Positions 1 to 11,364 of a stretch of 64,000 bases of DNA are shown here, piece after piece. The notes under the pieces were generated by a model. It searched no databases, was not told the DNA's origin, and saw only the letters and a list, made by a program, of their open reading frames with translations. Source of the stretch: Latrodectus hesperus (taxonomy: Eukaryota; Arthropoda; Arachnida; Araneae; Theridiidae); assembly GCA_037975125.1 (NCBI GenBank), contig CM075857.1, forward strand, positions 20,720,997-20,784,996. The letters run 5' to 3'. Within the stretch, counting starts at the first letter, position 1, and each line of letters begins with the position of its first letter. A program made the translations under genes and the position numbers.

Positions 1-1682
1 GCAAGTAGATTTTGTTCAGTGATTTATAAGCTTTCCAAATTATGGCAACAATTTCAGACATTGATTACTGTTATCAGGAAGACTAGACTGTATAATTTAA
101 GCTATATTTTCAGAAGATTATGGTATATTGTATTTTACATAAAGATGACAGATGAATTGGTGTCCTTGGATCTTGTCACATTCGGGACCACAATCTCTAG
201 GAAAACCGTGTTCATGTGTCTAATTGAGAATCACTAATCACTAGTGAGTCTCGTTACTGAATTTCACAAAGCATGGCTAAAAAGGCATTATTTGACGGAG
301 CAAAATTGATCTTATATTCTTTGTCATCACATGTTGAAATATATCTTAAACAATTTTGAACTGCTTTTCAGTTAATTTTCGCAAACTGTGTGATATATCT
401 TCAAATAATTGTCGATGATTTTTACTCAGTAAGTTTCAAAAAGTAGAATAAATCAAGCTTTTGAATAAAACAAGATTGCAGTCAAATTCTCTGCATTAAT
501 GACATTCAATACACAAATCATTATTGGATATTTTTAGCTGAAGAAAAACATATCATTCAGCAAACATCTAGGAAACTACTCATGTCAGTGATATTTGCAT
601 TTTTATGTCAAAAATAATCAAATAAGTGGTCTTGGGGAGAGAATTTTACATTCTTTCTCCAACTTTTTTATTGTTACACAAATCGCACATTATAGAAATG
701 AGACTCTGAAATTAAATTTTTCTATGAGCTGTCACAACTCAGTTAATTTTTTTATTATAATGCATAATTATAGATTTGTTGATGTTTATTTGAAAGAAGA
801 GATTAATCACAATTTAAAAATCCAATAACTTCTTTAGATCACAAACTTATCGATCATTTTTGAAATACTGAAATCATCTCCCCAAACTTGCACTGAATGG
901 TTAGTATTCTGGTATTCAGTTCAACAATTTATAAACTTACTACCTAGAGTGTGGAAGCTTGTAGTGGTTTGGAACTTACTTACACTGTAGGTACCTGTTC
1001 AATTAATCCTTATATGCAAAAACACATGACCATAAAGCAACAATCAAACTGAACTTCCAGAACCTGCAATATAGTACAAGTTTCTGAAAACTGTAAGATA
1101 ATTGGAATAGAAATGAATGACTTATCAATTTAATTAGCCATCCATATGAGAGAAGCAAATCTTTAATTCAAGTACAGCTGTGTTTAAATTAAATTGCTTG
1201 TTTTTAAGATGTTTAAATGCATATTAATCATAAAGTTGATAGATGTATTCTAAATTGTTGACTAATTCTAATCATTTTTCTAAAGTTTAGGAATTATCTG
1301 TAAATATCTTTAAATAAATAAATGAACTTAAAATTATAAAGTTGCTTGGTTTTCTAAAAGTATGGTTGCTTTCATCATTTTAAATTCATTTATTAATTTT
1401 AAAATCCAATTTTTTTAAAAATATAGTAAAAAAATTAAGTTTTGTTTAAATAAAAATTATACTACTTTAGAAATAAGAGATTTTCAATCTAACTTATACT
1501 AAAGACTAGAGTATCCCAAATTGATTTTTGAATGCTAAAATGGGAAATTTTGTGAAAACAGTATTTTAGACTGGTTGTTTTTTTATTTACTTTATTTTAA
1601 TCATTACTTTGACTATCAACATCTTACTTATGTGAAAGTGAATTTTAAAAATCAAAATACAAATTAAAATAAAAGGTGGATC
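1..1682. other. AT-rich non-coding stretch
   Basis: No reading frame here looks like a protein family and no RNA gene was recognised. The short frames are rich in Lys, Asn, Ile and Phe, as expected by chance in AT-rich DNA. Introns or intergenic DNA cannot be told apart from the sequence alone. Confidence 0.5.
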
Positions 1683-1694
1683 TATATATATATA

Positions 1695-1771
<77 letters not shown>
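1683..1771. repeat. (TA)n microsatellite
   Basis: An almost uninterrupted run of alternating T and A of about 90 bases, with two early C interruptions. The apparent Ile-Tyr reading frame across it on the minus strand is an artefact of the repeat. Confidence 0.95.
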
Positions 1772-1774
<3 letters not shown>

Positions 1775-3659
1775 GACACTTATTTTTTATATACCTGAAC
1801 ATAAAAATTGGCCAAAGAATTGCAAAGTCACCTTCCATGTTAATTAGAATTTATTTTGTTTTAATTTGATTTTGCTTTTTCATCCCCTTTTTCATACTGT
1901 CCTCTCTGTCACCTTGGCAGCAGTTCTGATTCTTTTTCATCAATATTCTGATTTTTTCAATAAATTTGAAATCGTACCGGTACTTTAGTGTCAGGAATAA
2001 CTTCTTAGCATGAAAATATGTAAAACATTGCCAATTGAAGCTTTTAAATTGTTCCAAATTTTTTTATCCTAATGATTTGGCCAGTTTTCAAAGTTCTGTC
2101 CTTAGATGACTTGTGTACTTAAATGGCAAAATTGAGTATTTTTCAATATCATGAGTTAAAAGATGGTGTTATTTTTTGTCTGTAAAAACAAAAGCAATAA
2201 GTTTAATTTGTTGGAAACCATTTGGTAAAATTTACATACCCACAATACCCCATTCAAATACATATTCTTTATGTGAATCGAGTTATGCAAAATCAGGTAG
2301 TCTGCTGTTTTCAGATTTTGAAATTAAGGTAAATTTTAAATTTTTATTGAAATATATTACAGTAATTTATAACTAACAAATTCTGTTCCCGCTAGTTAGT
2401 TCCGACTAATAGTAAAGTTCTATTCTACTTTTCTGTCAATTGCAAATTGTTGATCATTCTTTCTTGCAGAATCAAATTTTCAGCTTAATTTCTTCAGAAA
2501 CACTGGATATAAAATAATTCGAGCAAAATCTATGCACATTTTTTATGTATATTTTTTTAAGAGTTGTGTTTCTAATTATTTTGAAGCCAATATTATGTGG
2601 ATTTCATGGTAAATTAAAAGTGATTGGAGAATTCTGACAAAACAGCTGGCTAACTTGGGTGCATTCATATTAAGAAATTCTGTAATTAAGAAACTTAAAA
2701 AAAAATCAAAGAAAAGATTTTCTACCTTAAATTTCACAGAAATGAAAAATTGGTTTTACCAAAGAAGTAATGGACAAAGGAGCAAATATATTTATAGAGC
2801 CATTCTTAGATGCTTGTAGCAGGACTTCATTTTATCACCTATGTGGACACTATTTATATATTCGCATTTCGGATTAAAACCGTCGCGCGCGCCATGACAC
2901 AGTGGATAAAATCAACAGCTCCGAACGGGAAGATCATCAGTTTGATACTGCGCAAGGTTGAAGGTGTTTTTTCGTCCCTTTATGTTCGCTTCCTTAAATA
3001 TCCGAGAAAGTGCTAAAATATGCAAATTTTTGTATCATTTGAATATTTTATAGTGTTTGCTAACCATTTAAAAGTTGCGTTGGAACTGCGAGAAGCAGTT
3101 ATTGACTGTGAGCTCTAGAGCTAGTTAGTTTCGACTAATAAACGTTATTGCTTGTTATCAAGGCCTTTTTACTTTCTTTGACCCGTACTTTAAATAAACG
3201 TGACAATATAGTTAATTATTTACTGCTTATTGAATCCTTGTAATCATAAGTTCGGAAGATATTGACCTTTTTTTTCTTTCTCACTGGCATCGTATTATCT
3301 CATTATATACTTACTTATAGTGATCAGCTTTGTTAAACCTTTAACCATGAATGTAATTTGTTGTATTACATCTGATAAATATATTTTTAAAAAGGCTGTA
3401 TTTTGTATAACATTTGAAGAGATATTTTTTTCTTTGTTATAATAACTAGTTTGCACATTAATAAATTTGAAAAATTATTAGATGCTACAAAAAAATTAGA
3501 GTACTTAAATATTTTTGAGAATTGTTACTAGGAAGTGATTTTTTAGACCTCTTTATGCAATTAATGCACCGAGATCAATGAAAAATGTTTATTTCCAATG
3601 GCAAACTATATGACAATATAAAAATAACAAAAAAGGGAAAAAAACTGTCTTTGCCCTAC
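1772..3659. other. Non-coding stretch with one GC-richer island
   Basis: Mostly AT-rich sequence without a recognisable gene. A GC-richer island near 2880-2965 is listed separately as a possible tRNA-like relic. The frame at 2810-3016 crosses that island but matches no family I know. Confidence 0.4.
2888..2960 (+). other. Possible decayed tRNA-like (SINE head) segment
   Basis: This GC-rich patch contains AGTGGATAAAATC, which resembles a tRNA D-arm/box A. About 35 bases later comes CAGTTTGATACTG, which resembles a T-arm with a seven-base loop and a three-pair stem. Spacing fits a pol III A/B box pair, but both boxes are imperfect and the acceptor stem does not pair. It may be an old tRNA-derived SINE remnant, or chance. 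Confidence 0.3.
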
Positions 3660-5000
3660 ACTAGACAGGTGGCCCAATAGCGTCCCGTTTTTGAGATGCC
3701 TCGAATTGCTCGTCCAAGATGGTTTCTGTCTATAATTATATCATTGCAAAGTGGGCTGGTTGAGGTCGGTAGGACACTTATATGAAATAAGCGTGATCAA
3801 CATTCAACCGAAAACTCTAAACAGCTGTAGGCCAGATTCAATCAGGAATGCAATAGATAATCCTAATCAGCTCTTCGTGAAATTTCTTTTCATTAAATCC
3901 TGATGAACGTTTTTTAACGACACATTTGGGAATTAAAGAAGTCTCACGTTTAATTCTTTGTAAAGCCATAGAACCTTTTTTTTAGCTAAAAGATCGACCA
4001 CACCATAATGAGCAGGGATCCACTGAAGAGTAATACGAATTTCTTTCCTCTTGAGAGGATGCAGGAAAGTTTGGCATTGTAATACTTCCAAAATGTAGCA
4101 AGAGCATCAGAGACAATAGTCTGTATAGCTGCGTTTGAGTCATGATAATATCGCAACCCCCGAAAAGACCAAATCTCTAATTAAAATTTGCAGCAGAACG
4201 ATCTTAATAGTAGCTATCTCACCGTCAAAATCCACTGAAGAGCAATTCCATAATATCCAATAGGAACATAAAGGGAAAAGAACTTGCAAAATACCCCCGC
4301 ATCAACGTTCCATGATTCATCTGAGCGAGAATCATCGGTATAAACTCTGATCCAAATTTCGGATATCGAAGTTCTAGTCTCCAGCACAAAATTTCCAGAG
4401 GATATTCCTTTTTGCAGGTGGACAATAAAACCTTTAGATAAACGTTGTGTATAAAATCCCAAGGGCTTGTAGGCCCCACTAAATCCTATATCTCACCATC
4501 AAGTTTAAAAGTAGGATGTTGTTCCAGGACTTTCTGAACAGATCCATGTTGGGTCTTTAATTTTCTGGATTGGAGTCTATGCCTTCAAAAAATATCAATT
4601 CTTATTATTTTTCACATAAAATAGCAGCTCACTCGCTTATCAGGGTTACAATATGCTTATTTTATGTCAAAAGTAACGTTACATCAATTAGCATGGATTT
4701 TACAGAGCTGGTTATAATGCGAAGTACCTGATTCTGTAAGGTATCTAACTTTTTAAAAGATTGTTTTAGAAACAGTAATCAGTGGTTCACAGCAACACCT
4801 CATGACAGGAAAAATAAAAGCTTTACTTGTATTATTTAAGCTTGAACGAAACAATCCCCAGAAGCAGCCAGCAAGCCATTTAAAGAAAGACAATCTTTAA
4901 CTAAATCTTTGCAAAACATATAATCAATGTGACACTTTTAATTCATCTTATTATCAAGTACAATCCCAAGATAAGTGTGAACTTGCATCACTGAGAAATT
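3660..5000 (-). pseudogene. Decayed non-LTR retrotransposon, RT tail plus RNase H domain
   Basis: Read on the minus strand in several frames, this block carries the 3' half of a LINE ORF2. Near 4950-4975 is a YLGIVLDNK motif, the usual RT thumb-region signature (YLG..LD.K). Near 4683-4751 follows LQNQVLRIITSS, matching the conserved LQN.ALR.IT block. Near 4300-4345 lies YTDDSRSDE, a degraded form of the RNase H YTDGSK..D start, followed by GVFCKFFS. Near 4110-4140 is a DSNAAIQTIVSD stretch like the RNase H DSQAA motif, then a diverged QWIPAH segment near 4010-4030. Stops and frameshifts are frequent, so it is not functional. An RNase H domain argues against the Jockey clade and for an I/R1/Loa-like clade. 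The 5' part is missing. Confidence 0.75.
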
Positions 5001-5046
5001 AACATTTACAATTATAATTAACAACATATGCTATTGTTTTCAGTTT

Positions 5047-5349
5047 CACTCATTGACGTTGTTGTTGTCGTGTGCCAGCCAGGCTGGTAATATGGGGTGT
5101 GCTGCTTCACTTTTCCAACTGAACCATATTTTGGTGTGGAGTCCAACTTCCTCAGTACACACATGCCATAGGTACCAGTTTATAAGGTAGGCAACCAATC
5201 ACTCCACATTCATACAAGGAAAGGACAAAGACAGAATAGATAGAGAGAGAAAGTACATCCATGCCCGAACCGGGATTCGAACCCAGGACCTCCCTATCCG
5301 CAGTCAGACACACTGACCACTAGATAAGTTGGACACAGCACTCATTGAC
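5047..5349 (-). mobile_element. tRNA-derived SINE with target-site duplications
   Basis: The minus strand starts with a tRNA-like head and ends in a short GACAACAACAAC-type tail. Perfect 11-base direct repeats, CACTCATTGAC, flank it at 5047-5057 and 5339-5349; these are the target-site duplications, so the element proper is about 5058-5338. Box B is GGGTTCGAATCCC (minus strand of 5272-5284). Box A lies in TAGTGGTCAGTG (complement of about 5309-5323). The segment GTCTGACTGCGGAT resembles the anticodon arm of an arginine tRNA, so a tRNA-Arg origin is my inference. Intact boxes and exact duplications suggest it is not very old. Confidence 0.85.
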
Positions 5350-8300
5350 ATTAATTATTAAAATAAACTAATAAAACTTATAATTAATATAATAGGCTTA
5401 TATACCTGGATATGCAGGCTTATATACCTGCATAAATATTTCTATTTTATGCAAATGTATCTGCATACTTATATCCCTCTAGATCATTTTAATTATTTAA
5501 TACCACAGTTAGTTACTTATGCTTTTATTCATGATATTGTTTTGCATGTAGCTGTGTTGGTTCATTATGTTACTAATATAAAATTCTTTTTTGTATTTTA
5601 TGGCAATTTTATGATAAGTTTTTGTAAGAGTTGTTTAAGTATTCCATTTAAAAAGTGCAAGTAACAATTATCAACAAAGAATTCAGTAACTTAATTTATG
5701 ATTTCATTCAGTTTATCATGCAATGCTGATTTTATCATCAAGAAATTCTGATAGTACCGAATTTTTAAAAACTCATTTATAAAAAAATACATTATATCAC
5801 ATAACAAACTCTTGCCACTTTTTAAATAAAATATTTTGTTATATTTTTTTAGTTGTATCAATTCTCATCAAAAATTTAAAAAATCCATGTTGACAAACAT
5901 TTTGGCAGAGGTGATTATATTATAGAACAATTAATCTGGAATAGGCTTCAGCTATAATTTAGGTAGTACTAAAAACATCAAAATAGAAGTCATAAATTCA
6001 ATTTATGTTGTAGTAATGTTAAAAGCGATAGAAACAATCTTACTTCTTACAAATAAAAAAATCTGTTACAACATTAATACTCAATACTATAAATATATTA
6101 AAATGATGTTACTTTAAAATTTGTTTAAAATCCAAGATGTTTGATTTTCCGTAACTTCTTTAAAATAGTAAAATATAACCATTCATTTTAAAACTATGGC
6201 TAAGAAAATTTATTTTAAGCTGTTACATAATAAAGGCTTTTTCATATATTTCAATAAACAATTTTTTATACATTATCCTAAATTTAAATGGCTTGGAAAA
6301 AATATTTTCTCTTTTACAAAATAAAACATAAGTCCATAAAAATATAAATTATGAAGTTCAGTAAAACATAAAGTTTATATTTTAAGAAAGTTATAAGCTT
6401 ATATTAAATTTAATAAGCACTATGTAAAATTTTCAAATATTTTATTACATGTTCACATTTAGTATCATGGAATGCTAAAGAAAATAATTTATTCACACTT
6501 ATTCTTTATAGTTAATATAAATGCATGTATATAAAATATTTATTACACATTTGTTTCTTTGTCAATATTTTAACTTTTTCAAGACATTTACATTTTTAAA
6601 ATAAAGCAAAAATCATAATTTCTTGAATATACGTGTTATTTTTTTAAAAAATATCCATTCATATCAATTAGAGGTAATAAGTATATAATATAAACAATTA
6701 TAAATATGAATTAGGTAAATATACATTACTTAAGTAAAAATAATAAAAACAGAATCATGTGGATACAAGGGTATATCATTGGCTTTGAAAAAAAATCATC
6801 AAAATCAATATAAATGCATATATTAAGAAAAATCACAATTTGTTTTGAAGAATGAAATTTTATAAAATTAAAAAATAGATATATGCAATCCAACATAAAT
6901 ATGTAGTTTTTTGTTTTAATCATTTTATGTTAATATCAATAAAAGCAACAGTTTTTTTTAAAAAAAAAGAAATCTTAAAGTTGAGCCCATATGAAATCTT
7001 AATATAATCTGCTAAATTAAAAGAGCTTCATTCCTTTAACATTAGGAAATTTAGCTTTAATGTGTCTGAATTATTCTAATATAAACATTTTTGAAAGAAA
7101 ATTGATTTCTAACAGAAAAAAATTTAGAGAATGTTTTATTTGAATATAAACTTCATGCACTTTAAGGAAAAATTTTTCAATAAGTTATTACTTTAAACAA
7201 ATTGATATTTTTTAAACAATTATAAAACTACACCTTAGACTAATAACATAAGTTTGGAATGAAACTATATAAAAATTATACTGGAACCATGTATTATACA
7301 TAAAAACTTGTACAGTTGATTGAAGGTACTCTAGCTAATAATTCACAAGAACTCTTGGCACTTCTCTTCCAAAAATGATTTTTATTGTCGAAAAAATTAC
7401 TCATTATAAAAGGTAACCTCACTTTTATATATATGTATAGATATTTAAAACTAAATATGACCGGAATAGAATTCCATTTTGAAGCAAAGCTTTTACATTA
7501 AAGAAATTTCTTAAAAATATGTTACTTTACATGAAAATATGATTAGAAAACTTCTAAATATTCTAATAAGCAATTAAAATTACAAAGTGTTGATTTTACA
7601 TTGATATAAGTAATTTTGACAATTGTTTAAATAAATGAATTTTTTATACAAAAATATACCATGCAGTTTCTTTTAGACAGTCAAATAAACTGTGTAGTTT
7701 AATATTAATGACAAACTTAAGCAGGATAACAAGTTATAAATGAAAGTCATAGCTTTTATCCCAAAAACATGTAGAACGATTATTTTTAAATGCAACTAGA
7801 AGACTGCATTACTTGTCTCTCGTGCAAGCAAAGTTAGTTCAACTTGGTAAGAATGCCTAATGTTAATTTAATACAATATCGTATGTTAAATATAATTACA
7901 ATGCACTATTGTAATATTTTTATAATAAAATTACTTAAAAAGTCTTTTTTAAATATGCTAAGAAAAAAATATATAAATAACTAAGCCATTTCCTAAGGTT
8001 TAAGCTAGTCAAGTAGCTAGAAAAATATAAATGCTGATTAAAATAGTGTTGAATACATATTCAAATATAAAATAATAATTATGTCAGGTGTTCCTAATTG
8101 CTTATTAATTTTAAACATTGTTATATTATGAATAATTTAGCTACTAATTTTATATGATAATTTTGTAATTTGAAATTACTTTAGTACATACAAACTTTTT
8201 CAAATGAAATGGTTTTATAATAATCAAGTTAAAATTTTTGCCTATTTTGATAAAAATTCTTAAAACATCTAAAGTTTAATTTGATAACTGTCACATACAT

Positions 8301-9914
8301 AACAGTTAAAATTCCTTTTTTAATTAAAAAAGAAATGTGGCAGACTCACAACAAACCCTTAATAAGAATTTGAAGTTATAAATAGTACACTTTACTTATT
8401 GTCAAGGCTGGTTGGTTGGGTTTTCTGGTACAGGGTCCAAAAAGGGAAAGCTGCATCAAAGCTTTGGTTTTCAAAATATAATCTATTTTTATTTATTTAT
8501 TAAAATATAGAAAACCTAAGCAACATTAAAATTAAAAGTCAAAAAATTGTGTATATAATTAATTTAAAATGTAGATTTTAAATTTAAAAATATCTAAATA
8601 ATTTATGAAGATATAAATTTAAAATTGAAATAAAACAGAGAAAAACTATAGCTCTTAAAAAGGCAAAAAGGTTTTTATTTGGAGGTTCTCCCAATAAATC
8701 AAACATTATTAAAATATCTTTTAAAAAAAATTGTATAAAATAATTATTAAAATCAGGACAGGAAATTTAAATGATATACAGTGTATGGTTCATTACACAT
8801 TTCACATCATGTGTGTGGATTTAATTTGCTTAAAAACAAAACTTCTGTGAGTGAAACGAGTGTCTGACACGAAGGTGAGTCAAACAGACATCTTCACTTC
8901 ATAATGGTAAAACTGATAATAGGTAGGGATGAAAATTGTAATTTGTTTCTGACCTGCATGCTCTATGATTCTTCCCAAAGAGAACAAACAAAATTTTTTA
9001 TACCCTTTCTCACATCCAAGAGAGGAACTGATGATCCGCTCTTTCATTTCTATCAAGACCTATGTGGCTTGGTATGAAACAAAATACAACTTCACATCCC
9101 TTGGTTACTTATTTTCAAATTTTATATAATTTTAATAAGATTGTGTAAGACATTCTTTACGTAACTTTAATATTTAACACACGTTAGTCTTTTATTTTAT
9201 GCTCCTTGAGTAATCTGAAGGCCAAACCTTCAGGTAAATTTTATTTGAAATATGTATGCATTCCAAATTTTAAAAAAATCTATTTCAATTACCAAATAAG
9301 TCAACAGTAAAGGATGATTAGCATTTGCATCATTTACACTTCCAAAAACCAGTTCTGGATTTATTACAATCATTTATTGATTAAATTCAATAGACCAGTC
9401 AATTATCAAATTAATGTCAAGTTATAAATTACTTTTCTCAGACATTTTACAAATGTAACAATAAATTTAATACACAACTTTGAAGCATAACTACAATATC
9501 CATAGATTTTGTATACAACCCTACTAAAAATTTAGCTTTGCTAATAACACAATGTCATGAAACAACGATTGTAATAAATTAAAGAGAATCTGCAACATTT
9601 TATGTACATTAAAAATTTCAATACTGTATCTAAACTATTGAAAATCATTTAATGTATTTAAATAATCATTACACTGTGCAGGTTACAAAAAATATTAGTT
9701 TCCAATTGTTGATTACTTTATAACAAATGAAAAATATTTGGTATGTTTGTCACAGAAAATAGTTTTACATTTTTTTCCTTACATAGGTTAATATAAATAT
9801 GTAATTATGAAATTATTTTGACCTGAATTAATAACAATACACTCATAAATTTTTGGTTAATAAACAGGATAAAAAAATAATTACTAATGCTCAAGGTGAA
9901 AGAAATAAGCACAT
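5350..9914. other. Very AT-rich non-coding stretch downstream of the zinc-finger exon
   Basis: About 4.5 kb of strongly AT-rich DNA with many AATAAA-type words and no convincing reading frame. Because the zinc-finger exon ends at 9915 on the minus strand, part of this block is expected to be its 3' untranslated region. I could not pick a single cleavage site. The rest is intergenic. Confidence 0.4.
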
Positions 9915-10646
9915 TCAAGATTTATCAACTTTCAGGTTTCTATGGGTACCAAAATGCCGTACAAGGTTTGTCTTTTTATTGAAGATTCTACCACAATATT
10001 CACAAGGAAATGATTTAGGTGCTACATGAAGAGCTCTGTGACTTATAAGGTTTCCCCTTTCAGTGAACCTTCTGGTGCATAAATCACAAGCATAAGGTTT
10101 CTCTCCAGTATGTATGCGGAAATGTCTTGTAAGGATATGTTTTTCACTAAAAGGTTTCGAGCATACTGCACACACATATGGTTTGTGTTTTGTATGAACT
10201 GCAGCTGTATGACCATTTAAGTGGCTTTTCCTCTTAAATTTTTTATGACACAACTCGCATTCATATGGCGTCATTCCCAAATGCAGAAAGCAGTGTCTAA
10301 TTAAATTTGACTTTAGAGAAAATCTAAGACCACAAATATCACATTTGTGTAGTTTTTCATCAAGGTGAACTCTGCAATGCCGAGTAAGGGCATTTTTCAT
10401 TTTAAAACCCTTATCACATATGTGGCATTTAAATAGTGTTTCAACTTGTTTCACATTATTTTCACTCTCAACACAAATATCAGAAATATTTTTAAATGCA
10501 TAAATCTGCTTGAAGTTACTTCGATTCACATTATTTATCTTAGCAGAAATGTCATTAGTTTGCTCCACTTTACATTGATTCTCAACAGTTGTTTCATCAG
10601 AAACCTCAGATTTAATTGCATGAAATTTTTCTTCCTTGTCATTCAT
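9915..10646 (-). CDS. C2H2 zinc-finger protein, probable terminal exon
   Basis: The reading frame gives 243 residues with six tandem C2H2 zinc fingers at about residues 74-94, 102-122, 130-151, 159-179, 187-207 and 215-235. Each shows CX2C, a hydrophobic core and HX3-4H. A canonical TGEKPY linker separates fingers 4 and 5; other linkers are degenerate. Finger 3 has an HX4H ending. The first 70 residues are acidic and polar with no recognised domain. The family binds DNA in the nucleus as transcription regulators; target and partners cannot be told. The ATG at 10646 may not be the true start: the frame stays open upstream to about 10697, and an AG followed by GGGGATTTT near 10676 could be a splice acceptor, so this may be the last exon of a longer gene. 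No orthologue is assigned. Confidence 0.85.
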   Translation of the reverse strand: MNDKEEKFHAIKSEVSDETTVENQCKVEQTNDISAKINNVNRSNFKQIYAFKNISDICVESENNVKQVETLFKCHICDKGFKMKNALTRHCRVHLDEKLHKCDICGLRFSLKSNLIRHCFLHLGMTPYECELCHKKFKRKSHLNGHTAAVHTKHKPYVCAVCSKPFSEKHILTRHFRIHTGEKPYACDLCTRRFTERGNLISHRALHVAPKSFPCEYCGRIFNKKTNLVRHFGTHRNLKVDKS

Positions 10647-11030
10647 ATCAGTGGCTTTATTAGAATCAAAATCCCCCTCAAATGTTATATAAAGATATCA
10701 CTTCAGCTTTATTTCACAATGAATTAAAAATATTTCAATGACTGAAAATTTACAGTTGCAAAATATGTCAATCATCTTAATATGACAGAAACAGTTTTGG
10801 ACTTTATGCTCGTAGGCTTATAGCTCACATTGGGTAAGATTGAGTTTTTTCACAAAACTCGTGAAAAATTTAGAACACCATCTTTAGTCATCTTAAGGAA
10901 TAGATAAATTATGAAGCGTTAATATGGAAATATTTTAAAAACGTGCTTCTAAGAGATCGTCTAGAGATGGTTATTATTATTTAACGTAACAATTATTTTA
11001 TAACAGTTATATGTTTGTAAGCGTTATTAG

Positions 11031-11044
11031 AATAACCGGTTATT
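11031..11044. repeat. 14-base perfect palindrome
   Basis: AATAACCGGTTATT is its own reverse complement. It sits in a patch rich in GTTAT/ATAAC words (about 10980-11075) upstream of the zinc-finger exon. It could be a protein-binding site, or chance in AT-rich DNA. Confidence 0.4.
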
Positions 11045-11364
11045 TTAAAAATAGTGTTATTTAATAACAGATTTTTAAATTACTCCGAGCTGCCATGAGA
11101 AGGTGTTATATAATTTGGCAATTTATCACTTTAGTTGGCAGATTAATTTTAAATTAAAATTGTTGTCCACTGGAACATTAGTAACAGCACGTTGTCTAAA
11201 ACAGTTATGTGGTATTTCTTGCTTTTAATTTTTGAAATAATATTTCAGCTTTTTGTTTAAGTCCACATTAAATTAATAGCAAAATATTTTCACTACTGAT
11301 AGAATGAAAAAAATACTTGTAATGAGTATTCTCAGTAAAAGTACTTTTCCAAAATACCAGTTAC

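Noticed and set aside
1587..1838. Open frame coding Ile-Tyr repeats
   Set aside because: It is just the (TA)n microsatellite read as codons; the same applies at 39608-39883 and 52849-53142.
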